64,000 nt of DNA, taken from contig VYZI01000020.1 in NCBI GenBank assembly GCA_013397695.1, positions 4,461,142 to 4,525,141 of the forward strand, written 5' to 3'. This document shows, in pieces, positions 37,660 through 49,839 of this stretch. Source of the stretch: Centropus unirufus (lineage: Eukaryota > Chordata > Aves > Cuculiformes > Centropidae). A model generated the notes under the pieces. It was not told where the DNA came from and ran no database searches. It saw nothing but the letters and a program-made list of their open reading frames with translations. Within the stretch, counting starts at the first letter, position 1; each line of letters begins with the position of its first letter. Made by a program: the position numbers and the translations under genes.

Positions 37660-38290
37660 ATCCGAGGCAAGTCGCAGCGGGGGGAGGAGGGGAGCCGCTG
37701 CGCAGACCGAACACCGAGCGAGGGCTCAGCGCTGCCTGCCAGCACCGAGCGGGCTTTGCCCAAAAGCCGCAACGCCGCAAAACGCCGCACCCCGAAGTGG
37801 GAAAAGAGCAGCCGCTTGGCTGAGCCCCAGCAGGAGCACGGTTTTCCCTTCTCGCTGCAAGTCCCACCCCCCTCCCCAGGATTTCCAAGTCAGAGACACG
37901 GCGAAAAGCCAGATTCGGAGACTGCCAAAGCATTCAGCAGGGGAAGCTCAGGCTCAATGTCTTCACTGTTTGCTCTCTTAACCCGAAGAGCCCCGCAGGC
38001 ACAGCCACGACAGCCCGCAGCCTCCGCCTCAAAGGCTGGGCAGGGAGCGGCGTGCCCAGGAGTTCCGTCTTTCCTGGCATTTCAGTGGGAAAGCGGGGGT
38101 TGGGGAAGAGAAGAAACAGGAGAGGAGGAGAAGCTGAAATAAGGGGGGAAAAGCGAGTACGGAGAGCCCGCAGAGAGCGAGGAAGAAGCAGGAGCGGCTG
38201 CGTACGCCAGGGCTGCACTGGCACCCAGCGGCGGCGGAGCGAACGCCCGCAGCTCCCCGAGCTTCCTAAATTCCCGGGAGCCCCCACCTG
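37660..38290. promoter_or_regulatory. CpG island, probable promoter / first exon region
   Basis: This is the only stretch in the window that is both GC-rich and dense in unsuppressed CpG (for example GTCGCAGCGG, GCCGCTGCGCAGACCG, AACGCCGCAAAACGCCGCA, CAGCGGCGGCGGAGCGAACG). CpGs thin out on both sides but continue as a shore from about 37530 to 38455. In vertebrates, islands like this usually mark promoters. Seen inside are a G-run GGGGGGAGGAGGGG near 37680-37693, an NRF1-like half-site CTGCGCAG at about 37698-37705, and a purine-rich block at 38100-38185. No TATA box is obvious. Overlapping Arg/Ala/Pro-rich open frames on both strands (for example 37756-38142 plus, 37934-38287 minus) are expected by-products of GC-rich DNA and are not called as genes. 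Direction is undecided; a donor at 38309 slightly favours plus. Confidence 0.8.
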
Positions 38291-38308
38291 TGAAAAACTA
38301 AGGGAGCT

Positions 38309-38314
38309 GTGAGT
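38309..38314 (+). other. Candidate 5' splice site after the CpG island
   Basis: The sequence AGGGAGCT/GTGAGT gives an ideal GTGAGT intron start with a weak exon end (CT rather than AG). Its place just past the island fits the 3' end of a first exon transcribed on the plus strand. GTGAGT occurs often by chance, so the support is modest. Confidence 0.3.
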
Positions 38315-38459
38315 TTCCAGTAGCCACTGGGGGGTGGGGAGGTGTCCAGTACTCGACCTTATTCGATTTAGCGCTCAAGCGTGCTTGTGCAAGCCACAAA
38401 AAGGGACGTTTCTGCGGAAAAGAAACACGCATTTCATGCTTCGTATTCACGGTGTACTG

Positions 38460-41400
38460 TTCTCCCTGGAAGCTGAAGAGGAAATCAAACATTGCCGGTG
38501 AAAACTCAGCACTTGTAGATGTACGTGCTAAAAAAAAAAAATGTTTTCAGTTTCATGTGCTTGTTTTTCAAGAGGCTAGGAAGAACTCCGTCTTTTTGCA
38601 AGATAAGAAACATTTCACATTTCATTTCAAAGAGACAAATTTAAACAGTTCTGCACAGCAAGGGCAATGTTTCAATCAGAGCGCCAGTAATAGATGCTCA
38701 GTGCTGAACAGCCTTATGTAGCAATGCCAATATAATCAGTTGATGGATGAGTTAAAAACTTGTAGGATTCACTCAAAACCGACTTTACACAGTAGCATAA
38801 GCATGTCTATTTTCCAAACAGGGCTGCATCCACCAGTAACACCAGGGAAAGGGGCAGGGAAAGGCTTCTGAAATCATGAAAGATACCTTCAATATATTAA
38901 GCTTTTCTTTGGATTTCTACTGTGCTAAGCCTTTCCCACCCAAACCACCCCAGCCATTTGCCTTACAGAAGCATTTTGCTGTATGGAGAAATTATGTAGG
39001 AGGAAACAGGACTATTGGAATTGAATTAGATCCATGAGCTCAGATCCACCTGGAACTGGCTTTCTTAAGAAACCAAAAGAGATCATAGGATTTTATCACC
39101 TTCTTGCTATGATTTTTCCAACTTTCCTTTAAAATCTACTGTAATCCACTTGAAACCCATGCAGGACTAGAAATAAGAGCACTGTACTAACACAGAGACT
39201 CTTTGTTCTGGCTAAAAACAGAGGTCATTCATTCTAGCAGTACCCTGGTGCATTTGACAGGCTTGTAAATTTGGGAATTAGACAATACAAGTTCTGAACC
39301 TCATTTTTTCCACACCAAATTAAGCATCTGAGTCTTACCCACCATTGCCCAGTGCTGCAGTTGGCTGCATAATTGCCTCTTCCTAATGAGCTGAAGCTCT
39401 ATACATCTTGTCATTTTTATGGTTTTGTTCTATGGATACAAGGATTAGCAAGGATTTAGGATTTATCTCTCATTTGAAAGATGAATAACTTGGCACTTCA
39501 TGTATTCCACCAGTGGGAAAGTTAAGCAAAATGCCAGGTACTACAGGGCCCGGTAAACTCCCATGACTAGAGAAAGGGCTGAAGAACAAGTAGGTTTTAC
39601 CCCAAAATGCCCATATCTAGATCTGGTGAACAGAAGACTGAGGTGAAGCAGAGTTTAGGAGGTCACACTGAGAACAGCCTCCGTCATTGCATGCTGACAG
39701 AGGGACTGCTGAAGAGTAAAGATGTCCCTGGAGGCAACAGGAAACCACCCATATCCTGTGGGAGCAACGTCTCCCGCATTCCCTCCCTTCAGATGATGGA
39801 GCACGAGCAATGAGAACTCTTATTTGTGCTTCTGTCATCTTCATCCAGCTTGAGCTACCTGCAGCACGCCCATAAAGTCTCTGACTGAGACAGTAATACA
39901 AGAAGAGGTCCCATTTCTCAAACAGGCTGAAGTTTCAGCCATTGCCATTCTCCCACACGTTTGAACTCCCTTTCCTCCATTTATTTTTTGATCCCTCTCT
40001 CAAGCACTGTGACAAGTAAGCTCTTTGTTTTTAGTGCTTCAATTACTCCCTCACAGCGCTTGAATTGCTGAGCCCTCCCACAAAATCAGGATAGTGAATA
40101 ATGTTCAGCAGCTTCGATGTATCTGTTTCTCCCTCCCAGGCTTGCAACATGACTAGAGAGGCACAAGCGCTGACAGCTGAACAAATCCCACGCTCTCACA
40201 GAGGACAAGCACAGCAGCATGCTCTGGCAGCCTTATCAAACACTGCAGCCTGCTTTTCCATGTCCAGAGGTCTTTCCCTTAATAACTGGTCATGGAGTAT
40301 CTGGCCCAACTTGGGACGCAAGGCTGCAAAGAGCCTTGAGGTACGAAGATGCCCAACACAACAAATGGGTATGCTGCCCTTCCTGGGTCCTCCCTCAGAG
40401 TGTTACTCCTGACACCAACCCACATTGACAATCATTTCCAGGAATGGTGATCAAGGCACAGAAGGAGGATGGTCAGGTATTTCCAACCTGGGCTGCCTTT
40501 AATAACATGACCTACTGAAATCAACAGCTAGCTAGCTGTAAGGTAGCTCTTCTACTTCTGTTTGTCTAGGCTTGAACTGAACCATTTCCTATTAAAAAAA
40601 ATCAAGAAACGCATGGAGATATGTGTAATATTACATATAATATAGCATATATTGCTGTTATTTATCCCTACAAAAGGCTAATTCTCTAGCAGAAGTCCCT
40701 GTCATTACTGACTGCCCTTTGGTCAGCCTGACTCCAGCATCAGGAATCACATTTACCTGCAGCCCAAGAGGCATCAGTCACTTTTCTATCAATACCCTCT
40801 CAATAGAGCCTTACAACAGTTGAAATAGTTGCTCAATTAATTGCCAGCTAGTTCCTGCCAAATTGCCTGCAGTAGTTCTTCCTTTGGCATGGAAGGAAAG
40901 AATATGGCCCTTTAAAGTGCTCTGAGGTCACATTAGCCATGCACACACTCCATTACCTGTGACCTTGTCTCTCCGGCAGAAGTTGGAAGCACATATCAGA
41001 TATTTGCCTCGGCTGCCCTCCTCTGCCAGCACCTTGACACATCAAGCTTAAGACTAAAGAGGGTTATCATACAAGGTGTGGGGAAGCAAGGAGGACTACA
41101 GGGTCTGAGACACTAGAAACACTGTCCTCAGGCTCCCAGTAGGGATCTGTCTTGAGGGACCAATGCATCCAAACAGGGAAGAGTGGCCAGTGCTTGAAGT
41201 ACAAGAGAAAGCTGCTGGAGGGCTTGGGGGAAAGCACAGGTGGCTCTTTGAGGGCCAGGAAGGTGCCAGGTGTGGGTGTGCTAACTTGCATATCTCCCTG
41301 CCTCTTTACTTGAGGAGGGGAACCCAGGGTTAAAAAAAAGGTGTTTTACTTTACATGCTGCCATGGTAAGGTGGAGGCTGCTCTATTGTGAGAATTAGCA

Positions 41401-42054
41401 GGACAAAACACAGCATATTTTCCATGGGAAATACATGTAAGACCTCCTTCCTTTCTTTCCCTTTATGAGCTAGGAATATCAGCAGTACTGAGAAAGCCCA
41501 CAGAAACCCATCCGATTTCTTGCTGATTCAACAGCAGAGCAATGTGGCTGCCCTTTCCACCTGGGCCGTGAGAAGTGCTTATTCTCCTTGCCAAGAGAAC
41601 AAAGGAGAAATGCAACTCTGCAAATCCTAGAAACCCATCAGTGTGTCGCCAGATTTTCCAAGACCAAAACTGTGTAATAAGGAGTTACTCTGCAGTTTAC
41701 CTGGGAATACACAGTTGAATCAAAAGGTCTGCACTTAAGCAAGAAGATCATGAAGGATGCAGAGAATATGAGGAGTCTTTGTTGAAAACCATTGCAAAAA
41801 TACTGACTGCCACTATGTGTTACTGATTTTGGACAGGAAGCTGCTCTGTTATACCTTCCTCCAAAAGCTTTTCACCATTAACTTGCCATAGTGAAAAATT
41901 AAGTACTGAAGATAGCAAGACATTCTGCAAAGCCATGGCCTTTGCAAATTCTTCATTTAAAATGTTTAAAAACAATTACATTTTTCATGGAATATTTAGC
42001 TCTTGAATTTGGAATGGTTCTCAGCTTTGACATGAATTTTCCCTTTGAAAAATG
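38460..42054. other. Non-coding DNA, nothing recognised
   Basis: This is ordinary mixed vertebrate sequence. Frames such as 39607-39813 and its antisense partner 39617-39901 overlap and show no protein features. An AT-rich low-complexity patch lies at about 40618-40660. No gene or transposable element was identified. Confidence 0.5.
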
Positions 42055-42070
42055 AAAAAAAAAAAAAAAA
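42055..42070. repeat. A16 homopolymer tract
   Basis: Sixteen consecutive A bases are visible. No retroposon body upstream could be recognised, so this is called a simple repeat only. Confidence 0.9.
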
Positions 42071-42525
42071 CCTGAACACTGAAAGGAAAGCCTGTGATAT
42101 TTTTACAATTCAATGTGTCAAATGAGCCATTTTCACATTGCCAATTTGCTGAAAAACATTTTTAACAGGTCATGCAAAACACATTTTTTCCCCAAAATAT
42201 TGACACTTTAAGCAACTTCCATAGGGTTTGTTTTGTTGTGTGCTTTTTTTTTTTTAACAAGCTCAGTGAGGATTACATATATTTTTATTTTTTTATTTTT
42301 TCTTAATGCAGTTTGCCACAGATTCCACTCATCCATATACCCATGATTTTCAATTAATTACTTTACCACTCCTGACTGTAAAAAATGTCAGAAATGGAAA
42401 TGAAATGTCAACTAATATACTACATTCTACTTGTATTCTAGGAAAAAAAAATAAGATAAAATAGGAGCTCTGAGTTGCAAACTTACTCCTTCTCCAAGTT
42501 CTTGTTAGACTTGAGAATCTGCACA
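42071..42525. other. Low-complexity AT-rich DNA
   Basis: Includes a T11 run near 42245-42255 and a T/A-rich stretch at about 42283-42303. No gene is seen. Confidence 0.5.
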
Positions 42526-42669
42526 GGATATGTTCTTGTTGCTTCTGAATTATTCCACTGTTCAGTATTTAGCAGGAATACTGTGGTTGTCTCAATCTCA
42601 AGAAAGCCACTTTTAATTTTGTATCTCAAAAGAAGTATCTCTATTGTTTCAATTTCAGGTACCCAAACT
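42526..42669. repeat. Degenerate tandem repeat of about 57 bp (candidate)
   Basis: The segment from about 42574 (AGGAATACTGTGGTTGTCTC) and that from about 42631 (AGAAGTATCTCTATTGTTTC) align over about 39 bases, with roughly six bases in ten identical. A weaker third copy may precede them. Because the period is a multiple of three, the minus-strand frame at 42483-42758 also shows an internal Ile/Glu/Thr-rich repeat. That frame has no recognisable domain and is not called a gene. Confidence 0.3.
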
Positions 42670-45600
42670 TCCCTCTTAGCATGCCACCTACAGCATTTTA
42701 CACAGGTGATATCCATGGGGGAAAAAAGAAATAAAAGACAACAAAAAAAAAAAACCACTGGAAAATTACTGAAAGTGGTTAGGGGTGGTAGAGCATAAGT
42801 TCAATTCGGTATGAAAATACAATATGCAAAGAGGATTCTAATTTGAGTAATTATTGTAAGTAACTAAGTAAAATTCACTATTTTCATTATTATAAGTGTT
42901 ACTTTATTTGGCGTGTTATTTTAATGCTATTTCTAGCGTGACCCACCAACACGAACAGAGATCATCATGCTGATATGTCCAAATATAGCATCTTCTAGCT
43001 GACAGTGTAGCAGGCCCCTATTATTAAACTGCAAGAAGATGGCAAATGATGAAACATTGAATCCTGCTGGAAACCTGAGCAGGCTCCTGCTGCCATGGAG
43101 TATGAATGGAGCCAGATTGCTTTGGGATGGTAAGTGTAGTCCTCCTGACCGCTCAGCATCTTAACCTTCAAAAAGGACAGAGGGAGCCAGGGCAGCAGGG
43201 CCCATGGTGCTGTCTGCTTCAGCCTCCTGAAAGCCTGTCAATAGCTCCACTAGCAGGAAGAAATCGACTTTACCATCCTGAGACAGTGGCTCTCGTGGCT
43301 ATTTACAACAACTTAGAGAGTCAGCACAGCATTCAATTATTTCAGTGCTCCTTCAGAAAGTTAAAGAGGTAAGACAGAAGGTGAGAAACACATAAAGACA
43401 AAACATTACCAGGATCTGCACAGTCTGCCGGGAGCAAAGCATTGCTATACAGCCCCATTCACAGTAGCATTATCTGTCTTTCCCTCCCAGCTCACCCACT
43501 GACTTGAAGCAATTTCTGTTTTAATGAATGCTTAAATTCAAATATTATTGCAGAACTATCCACGACTCTGCATACAAATATTTGGTTTATGCCTTTTGTG
43601 CAAGGTGGCATCCTTTTCAGCCTGACTGGAAATAAGCCCAGCCAGAACCTCAATGGGTATCAGCAGAGCTTGCATTACCCTATTTTAAACATTAGCACAA
43701 TGTGCACTGGCATTACAGGTAGTTTTGGTGCTTCAGTTAAGCAGAGCTGTGCTGGAGACGGAGTTTACAGGGCAGACAATCCTTTACCGGCTGAGGCATC
43801 CAGTGAGCTCCATACACCAAATGGCAATTCAGAGATGTTTTGTTTGCAGTAACTCTGGTTTCTTTTCTCCTACAAGAGAAAAATTATCCCTCAGTTCTGT
43901 TCTTTTTTCCTTCTTATATGTTATGTTATGCACCTGTCCCAGACAGCCTTAATAATCTCTTCTAAAAAATTAAATATTCTCAAAGCCGGAAGCACAGCTG
44001 TTTTGCCCATGCCTTTGAATACTTCCCTATCCCGTGGAAAGCTGGAGTTGACCACAGAACATTAGTCCAGCTGGCCACAAAGCAGAGGTATTACGCCATT
44101 CGAAGACTAGGAGGAAGAGCATGGAAATTATATTGATGGATTCACTCTCTAATTGTTCATTATGATAATGGGAACAAGCTATCAGAAGGATTTCTGAAAG
44201 AAGGATGTTTGAAGAAAGAACCCCTGAGGGGGAGCAAGAAGTCCTGAAAGCAAGAAATTTGAAGATTACAGAAAGAGGCAGCACAGGAGATGGCTCTCAG
44301 AGGGCCACAGAAGCAGGGAGGGAGACAAGCTACCTGCCTGCTGAAAGCAACGGGGAGAGAAGTCTCCTATGAAGCTTATTCTCATCATTTTTTGCGAAGA
44401 GATCCTGAGGAGACCTGTCCCCCAAGTCACACACCCCACATTGTGGTCGTGAGAGCTCCTCTTTCCCCCTGCACAAGACAACCATCCATGGGCTAGCAGG
44501 AGAAGGAGGGAGCAAGAGGGATGCTGCAGGGAGGGGACGCAGGTGCCTTCTGAGCAGTGATAATGTTGTCAGTGGGAGGAGATGGGAAGGGCTTTTGGAG
44601 GGAGTAAAGGTCCATGCTGGGTATGTGCCTCTGTCCTCACCACTACAGCTTCCTCTCACCACCCCCGACCCTCGCTCAATTAAAACCATGCTGCTTGACA
44701 GGACATCAGCAGAGATAAATCAAGGCAGCAGCTGCAGGCACTGAGCAGAGCTTGCTGGCTGCTACAGCTTAGCTGAGGAGGGTGCCTGCAGTGCCCAGCA
44801 AGCATGATAGCCTGCCCCAAAGCCCAACACACTGAGCCCATCCAGCAGCTGCCTCTACCTGCAATCAACTGACACCACTACCTTCACCCCATCCACACTC
44901 CCCCCCACCTCTCCTAAATGCCATGGCTTTCAGCCAGATGCACGTCTCAGCTGCAGGCTGTCCTCTCTAGCCTTACTTCCCTGGCATACCCGCAGGGACT
45001 GGGGAGGGGACTTCTCCCACCTCCTCTCCCCTGCATGGGCAAGCAGGCATCTGATGAAACACCACGTCGGATGGTAGTGCTCAGTTCTCATTTTGTCACC
45101 TCTCAGGCTTCCTGCAGGCAAAGCTCTGCTCTTGCAAATTCTGTTGGCAAGCACACCCGTGCCTGTAAAAACTGCTCCTGATTCTCTGAGCAAGACCCAT
45201 GTGAAAGCCCGTATTACAGGCTACTCACAGGAGGGCGGAGAAAAAAAGGCAGCTCCCTCATCCTCCTCAGTTCAGCAACTGCCGAGGGAGCAGGACGGGC
45301 CTTATTGAAGCCTCCTCTGTAGGACGTGCGTGGAGCCTGGCTTAGGTACTTCGTTACCTGGATGCACCTGCCCCACAGCCATGCCCCTGGAAGCAAGGTG
45401 AAATGGCAGCACACCATGCAGCAACCTGTCACAGCAGTGTGGCTGCCCGCCCCTGGCATTTCAAGCAGAGACAAATGAGGGACCAGCACCTGATGTATTC
45501 CCACATTATCAGCTCTACCAAGTTGTAGTGCATCTCTCTGGATGGGTTTGAGCTAAAAACCTTATCCAGTGGCTCTTTGGAAATCCAGGCTCAAGTGTCA

Positions 45601-45759
45601 TGTCTGAGACATGGAGATGGTGGTCATTCTCACCTCCTTATCTACTCTGGCTGAATAATGCAATGAAGAGTTTGACGTTTTGGCTACAATCAAAAAATAT
45701 TCCTCTTTGAAACTATTCAGACCTGTAGTAAACCATCTGACATGACAAAATGCTGAAAT
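42670..45759. other. Non-coding DNA, moderately GC-rich at 44.2-45.5 kb
   Basis: From about 44200 to 45500 the composition is richer in G and C but CpGs remain sparse, so it is not a CpG island. Many frames overlap on both strands (for example 44918-45181 plus and 44930-45193 minus) and none shows a domain. A C7 run lies near 44899-44905. No repeat family was recognised. Confidence 0.45.
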
Positions 45760-46260
45760 TCTCATGAAAATTAAATATTAAAGAATGCTGTGGGAAATTT
45801 ATGTGAAGTTTCCTGTGAAGGAAATTGGAAGAAGAAAAACTCTGTAGGTGGGAGGAGGAAGGGACCTGGGGAGACAAAAAGGAGAGAGAAATAAAAACAA
45901 ACAAAAAAGCATACCAAAAGGAGAGTGTGACCGTTGCTAAGAACAGAAGGAGCAGGTAAAAGGAGGAATGCAGAAAAGGAGCAGAAGAGCTCTAAGCCAC
46001 AGAAAGCTCCAGAGCAAGTCAAAGTAACATATGTAAAAGAAAGGAATACCAATCAACAAATACATTGTAACATGCATAGCAATGGAAAAGGAGAAGCAAG
46101 TGAGCAAAAAGTCCAATTCAAAGATGACAGTGAAAATATGGGAAAGGGAAATAAGGCAAATGTGAACCAAAATGTGAGAGGCAAGAGACAGTAGGAAGAA
46201 ATAACTGAGAAGGAGGTTGGTTTTCTGCTAAAGCTTAAAGCAGGAACTTGAATTAAAGGG
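45760..46260 (+). other. Purine-rich tract
   Basis: The plus strand is strongly biased to A and G over about 500 bases (GGAAGAAGAAAAAC, GGAGGAGGAAGGGACC, AGGAGAGAGAAATAAAAAC). This creates a Lys/Asn/Gln/Glu-rich frame at 45934-46194 that looks compositional rather than genic. Confidence 0.6.
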
Positions 46261-48559
46261 AGGAGACTATTTCACTGCAAAATGATGAATGATCAGAGCA
46301 GAGCTCTTCTTTGGGATTTGCCCTTTCTCTCGAGAGCACTGGTGGTGAGCCAGCTGAGTCCGGGCAGAAAGTTCTCTCCTGGTGCAATTACTCAAGAGCT
46401 GTGTTACAGCTGCCAGGCATGATAACAGGTACCACTCGCTCTGTTCTTTCTTGCCCAGTCTCATAAGAAACTCACCTGAAAATACTGTTTTTTCAGTTTT
46501 GAGGCTACAGGCTCATTTCTTATGGAAGACCTTTGTTTCCCCAAAAGTCCAGATTATTACCAGCACCTAAGTGAGAGCCATTTCAGATGCAATCTTACCT
46601 TATGTTGAGGGTCATTATGTTTGCGTTATGGCAAGACTGAAGCACTTCTATGGTCCTTTTTCCGCATCTGAGAGAAGACAATTCTTCAAACATTTTCTGA
46701 CAAAAGTCACTTGCTGTCATTAATGCTGTAGTTCTTCAAGGATTTCCACAGCAAAATTCACCTGCAGTTTATTCCAACACTCTTCTGCTAGTCCTCAGCT
46801 CCCCTTGGCCACTTTCACCAGCTGGAAGAAACATTCAAGACTGTTGTGAGAAGTTTCTTTATCCAAACCTACCAAACAGGGAGAAGATGATCTCCTACTT
46901 TTCCTCTTCTTGGGTAGTCTTAAAAACCAAATGAAGACATAACATCACAATCTATGCCCGACATCCTCACTGTACCAGGCAGCAGTCATCTCTGATTCTT
47001 CAGCAAAGGTGCACCTCATGGAAAGGCCAGCTGAAAACCTCAGCTATAAGGAAAAAGCACCATTTCTTTCCCACCCTATTCAAAGAGAATAACCCTATCT
47101 GACCAAGAAATCCTTTCAGAAAGAAGTGTTCTCCACATCACAAAAGACTGTAGAAAGGAAATGGTCACCTACAAAAGAGAGGCACTGGCAGGCTGAAGAT
47201 GCCTAAAGGTAAAAGGGCAGTTTGAAGGGCCTCACGAAATAATTCAAAGAGAAACACACCTGGTGGAATACACATGAGAGTAAAGGTTGTCAGATGCAAA
47301 GAATATCCACATCTATAGCCATGAATAATTGTGAGAATAATGGGTTATTTGCTCATCTAGAATGAAGAAGTAGTGAAGTGTTCTTTAGCAATGCCATTAA
47401 TCTCCCTTGATGGGTACATTATTTCCACTGAATTCTACCTGACATTTCAAGTTGCTTTCAATATATTTTATTGTATATTTTTCACATTTTCAGTGCTCTA
47501 TTGCCAAAGATCCTGAAACATCAGAATTAATCGGCAGCCTGGAACTAAGCCAGATACAACAAATAAGGGACCAGGCACTTCTGATAGTCTCTCAATACTG
47601 GATGGATGTATAACTCACATTTATTAGAATGAGAAGATCTGGACCTGCTCAGAGAAGAAAAAAGAAGAAAAATAAAAAAAAATAACAACACCCATGTGCA
47701 TTGTTGCAAGAAACTGATAGACACTGTCAATAACAAATGATTACTACTTCTGCTTTGAAGCATTTGTTTGACTTGTCATTTGGAGATCAGCAGAGAGAGA
47801 AGAGCCCAGGACACACTCTTTTCATGCTGGGTAAATCACAAGGAATTGCATTGGATGCAATAGTGTTACACCACCATAACTGAGGGTGGTCCCTGAGAAT
47901 GAGTGAAAATATCTGTGCTCCGTACATAAAACCTACCCTGAAGGTCTGACTGCAAATTCAAAGCTACCTCTTTAACGGCAGAATAATAAGAAATATACTT
48001 GCTTAATTACCCCTGAAGACAACCTGTTGTGATGAGAAAAGCTTCCATGTAATAAAAGTAAATGCAAATCCCTCCCCCTGCTGCCTGTCTGTCGTAGGGT
48101 GCTGTTATTTAGCACACTGGAATCCAACAAAGTAGAGGATTCCCTGTTAAATGATACTGCCTATGCTAACTCCTCGGCAATGTCTGTAAGCCCAGCAATG
48201 GGAAGTTAATGCAGTGGGGAAAGAAAGAAAAGTTGAAGCAAAAGCACAGCAGTCCCCACAAGCCGTGAGACAGCCAGGTGAGAAGCTTCAGTGGAAGGAG
48301 AAGCAACTTTTTTTGAAAGCCAGCATGCTTTCTTCCTTCCCACTCCCCTTTTTCCCAGCCAGTAAACACTTCCTCAGAAGTTTCTGGTGGCATCAGCTGA
48401 GCTAGCCTGAAGTTAGAGCCAGGGCCCCTTCCTCATGCAGGCACCAATGAAGCTCCTTGTCTCCATTCCTCTGCATTGAAACAAAATTAAAAATTCTGTT
48501 AAGAGAGGAAATCTCCTGCCAGCTGATATCCCTAAGCTCAGAGAAATGCTACAACAACA
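46261..48559. other. Non-coding DNA, nothing recognised
   Basis: The segment has mixed composition and small overlapping frames only. No RNA gene, repeat family or promoter-like element was recognised. Confidence 0.5.
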
Positions 48560-48960
48560 AATGCTGTGACAGGATTTTCACATTGAGCCCCAGCACCAAG
48601 GGGACACTATCATTTTTCTGTGCTGTTTTGAAGTGATGCAAATATGTCAGCGCCAAGAGGACTTAAAGGACCCATTACTGCAAAGGTCTTTGACAAATAA
48701 ATAGAACATTAAAGTAGTTCCCTTTCCAAGGAGAGCAGTGGAGAAGAAGAGTAAGGGGGAGGGCTAGGAGCAGGAATGCCAATTTCATTATGGACTTTGA
48801 ACATTTAAAAATCTGCCTCTGAGGTCAGTTAAGAAACAGGCAGCAGCTTATGTTTGCAAGGGAATTTTTGCACAGCTCCATTGCACTGGCTAATACATGG
48901 ACTTTCTTCTTTACCAGTGAGGAAATCATGAATGGACTTTCTTGCTGACTTACCTCGATG
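48560..48960. promoter_or_regulatory. Conserved non-coding element candidate
   Basis: The stretch is complex and has few homopolymers, with TGATGCAAATATGTCAGCGCC near 48634 (POU-like ATGCAAAT at about 48636-48643) and CAAATAAATAGAACATTAAAG near 48692. It is non-coding. Regulatory function is inferred from texture and the octamer match. Confidence 0.3.
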
Positions 48961-49008
48961 CCCTGGCTACTCTTGAAAAGCCATCTTCATTCATAGGCAC
49001 GCATCTCC

Positions 49009-49034
<26 letters not shown>
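49009..49034. repeat. (AT)13 microsatellite
   Basis: Thirteen AT units are directly visible, followed by GTACAC. It lies between two candidate regulatory blocks. Confidence 0.95.
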
Positions 49035-49040
<6 letters not shown>

Positions 49041-49079
49041 TTACACAGTAATCATATTTACAGACACTGCAAATATTTA

Positions 49080-49480
49080 GCAACTTAGAAAAGCTCTGAC
49101 AGAGGCTTCTGTTTTCTCAGAGTATTTACCATAAATGTGCAAGCTAGAAACAGAATTGAATAAAACTGTTTGCTCTAAAAATAATTGAAACTGTGGTACA
49201 ATAAAGTTACTGTGAGGGATGCACTTGTTTCAAATGTAGTCCTAGACTATTATCTATGCTACCTGTTGCAAGGCTGGGCAAATTAAAAGGTTATAAGATC
49301 TTGTTATATCTGCTGTATTTAACATTATGGACTTATTTAAATAAGGCACTGCTGAAAGCAAATGCTCCCAATACCAAAATGGAAAAGTAGGAATCCTGTC
49401 ATTTGTTAGCTGCGAGCAGAAGTGTGCTGGTGCATCCTGTGTTGCTCATCTCGAGAACTTTTCCCACTGAATTCTGAGAA
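49080..49480. promoter_or_regulatory. Conserved non-coding element candidate
   Basis: The core at about 49150-49220 (GAATTGAATAAAACTGTTTGC, AAAATAATTGAAACTGTGG) and the part at 49300-49345 (TTATATCTGCTGTATTTAAC) are complex and AT-rich, with homeodomain and SOX-like cores. The block has no coding features. It is a candidate only. Confidence 0.25.
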
Positions 49481-49839
49481 AGAACAGACAATGGGCTGCT
49501 GCTTTTTCTCTCAAAAGGGAAGCCAGGAGAGTCAATACAATTATTTTTGGCTTCTGCACACAGGGTATGCTGCCAGATAAGAACAGAGTTGTTTGTGTTC
49601 TTTAGAAAAATCTTTAACTGGTCTGAAGAATTTCTATCAGAATGCGTGATCTTTATCAGTAACTAATGCAAGCCGAATGCTTAAAATACAGGAAAAAGTC
49701 TTCGGTTTACCTTTTTTCCCACTGGGAGTAACATTTTCAGCATTATGAGTGAAGATGGAAGCGAAAATATTTCGTGCCCGGGTAGCAGAGTCCATTAAGA
49801 CTACTAATCATGCCCGCCTCGGCTTCGTCGGGACTGAGC

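Noticed and set aside
37664..37672. GAG/GCAAGT, a perfect-looking GC-AG type splice donor at the edge of the CpG island
   Set aside because: GC donors are rare and nothing upstream looks like an exon; treated as coincidence.
37652..38312. Arg/Ala/Pro-rich frames over the CpG island (for example 37756-38142 plus and 37934-38287 minus)
   Set aside because: GC-rich DNA is poor in stop codons, so open frames appear on both strands; none has a recognisable N-terminus or domain. A real short coding first exon cannot be excluded without transcripts.
45934..46194. 86-codon Lys/Asn/Gln-rich plus-strand frame
   Set aside because: Explained by the purine-rich composition of the tract; no conserved motif.
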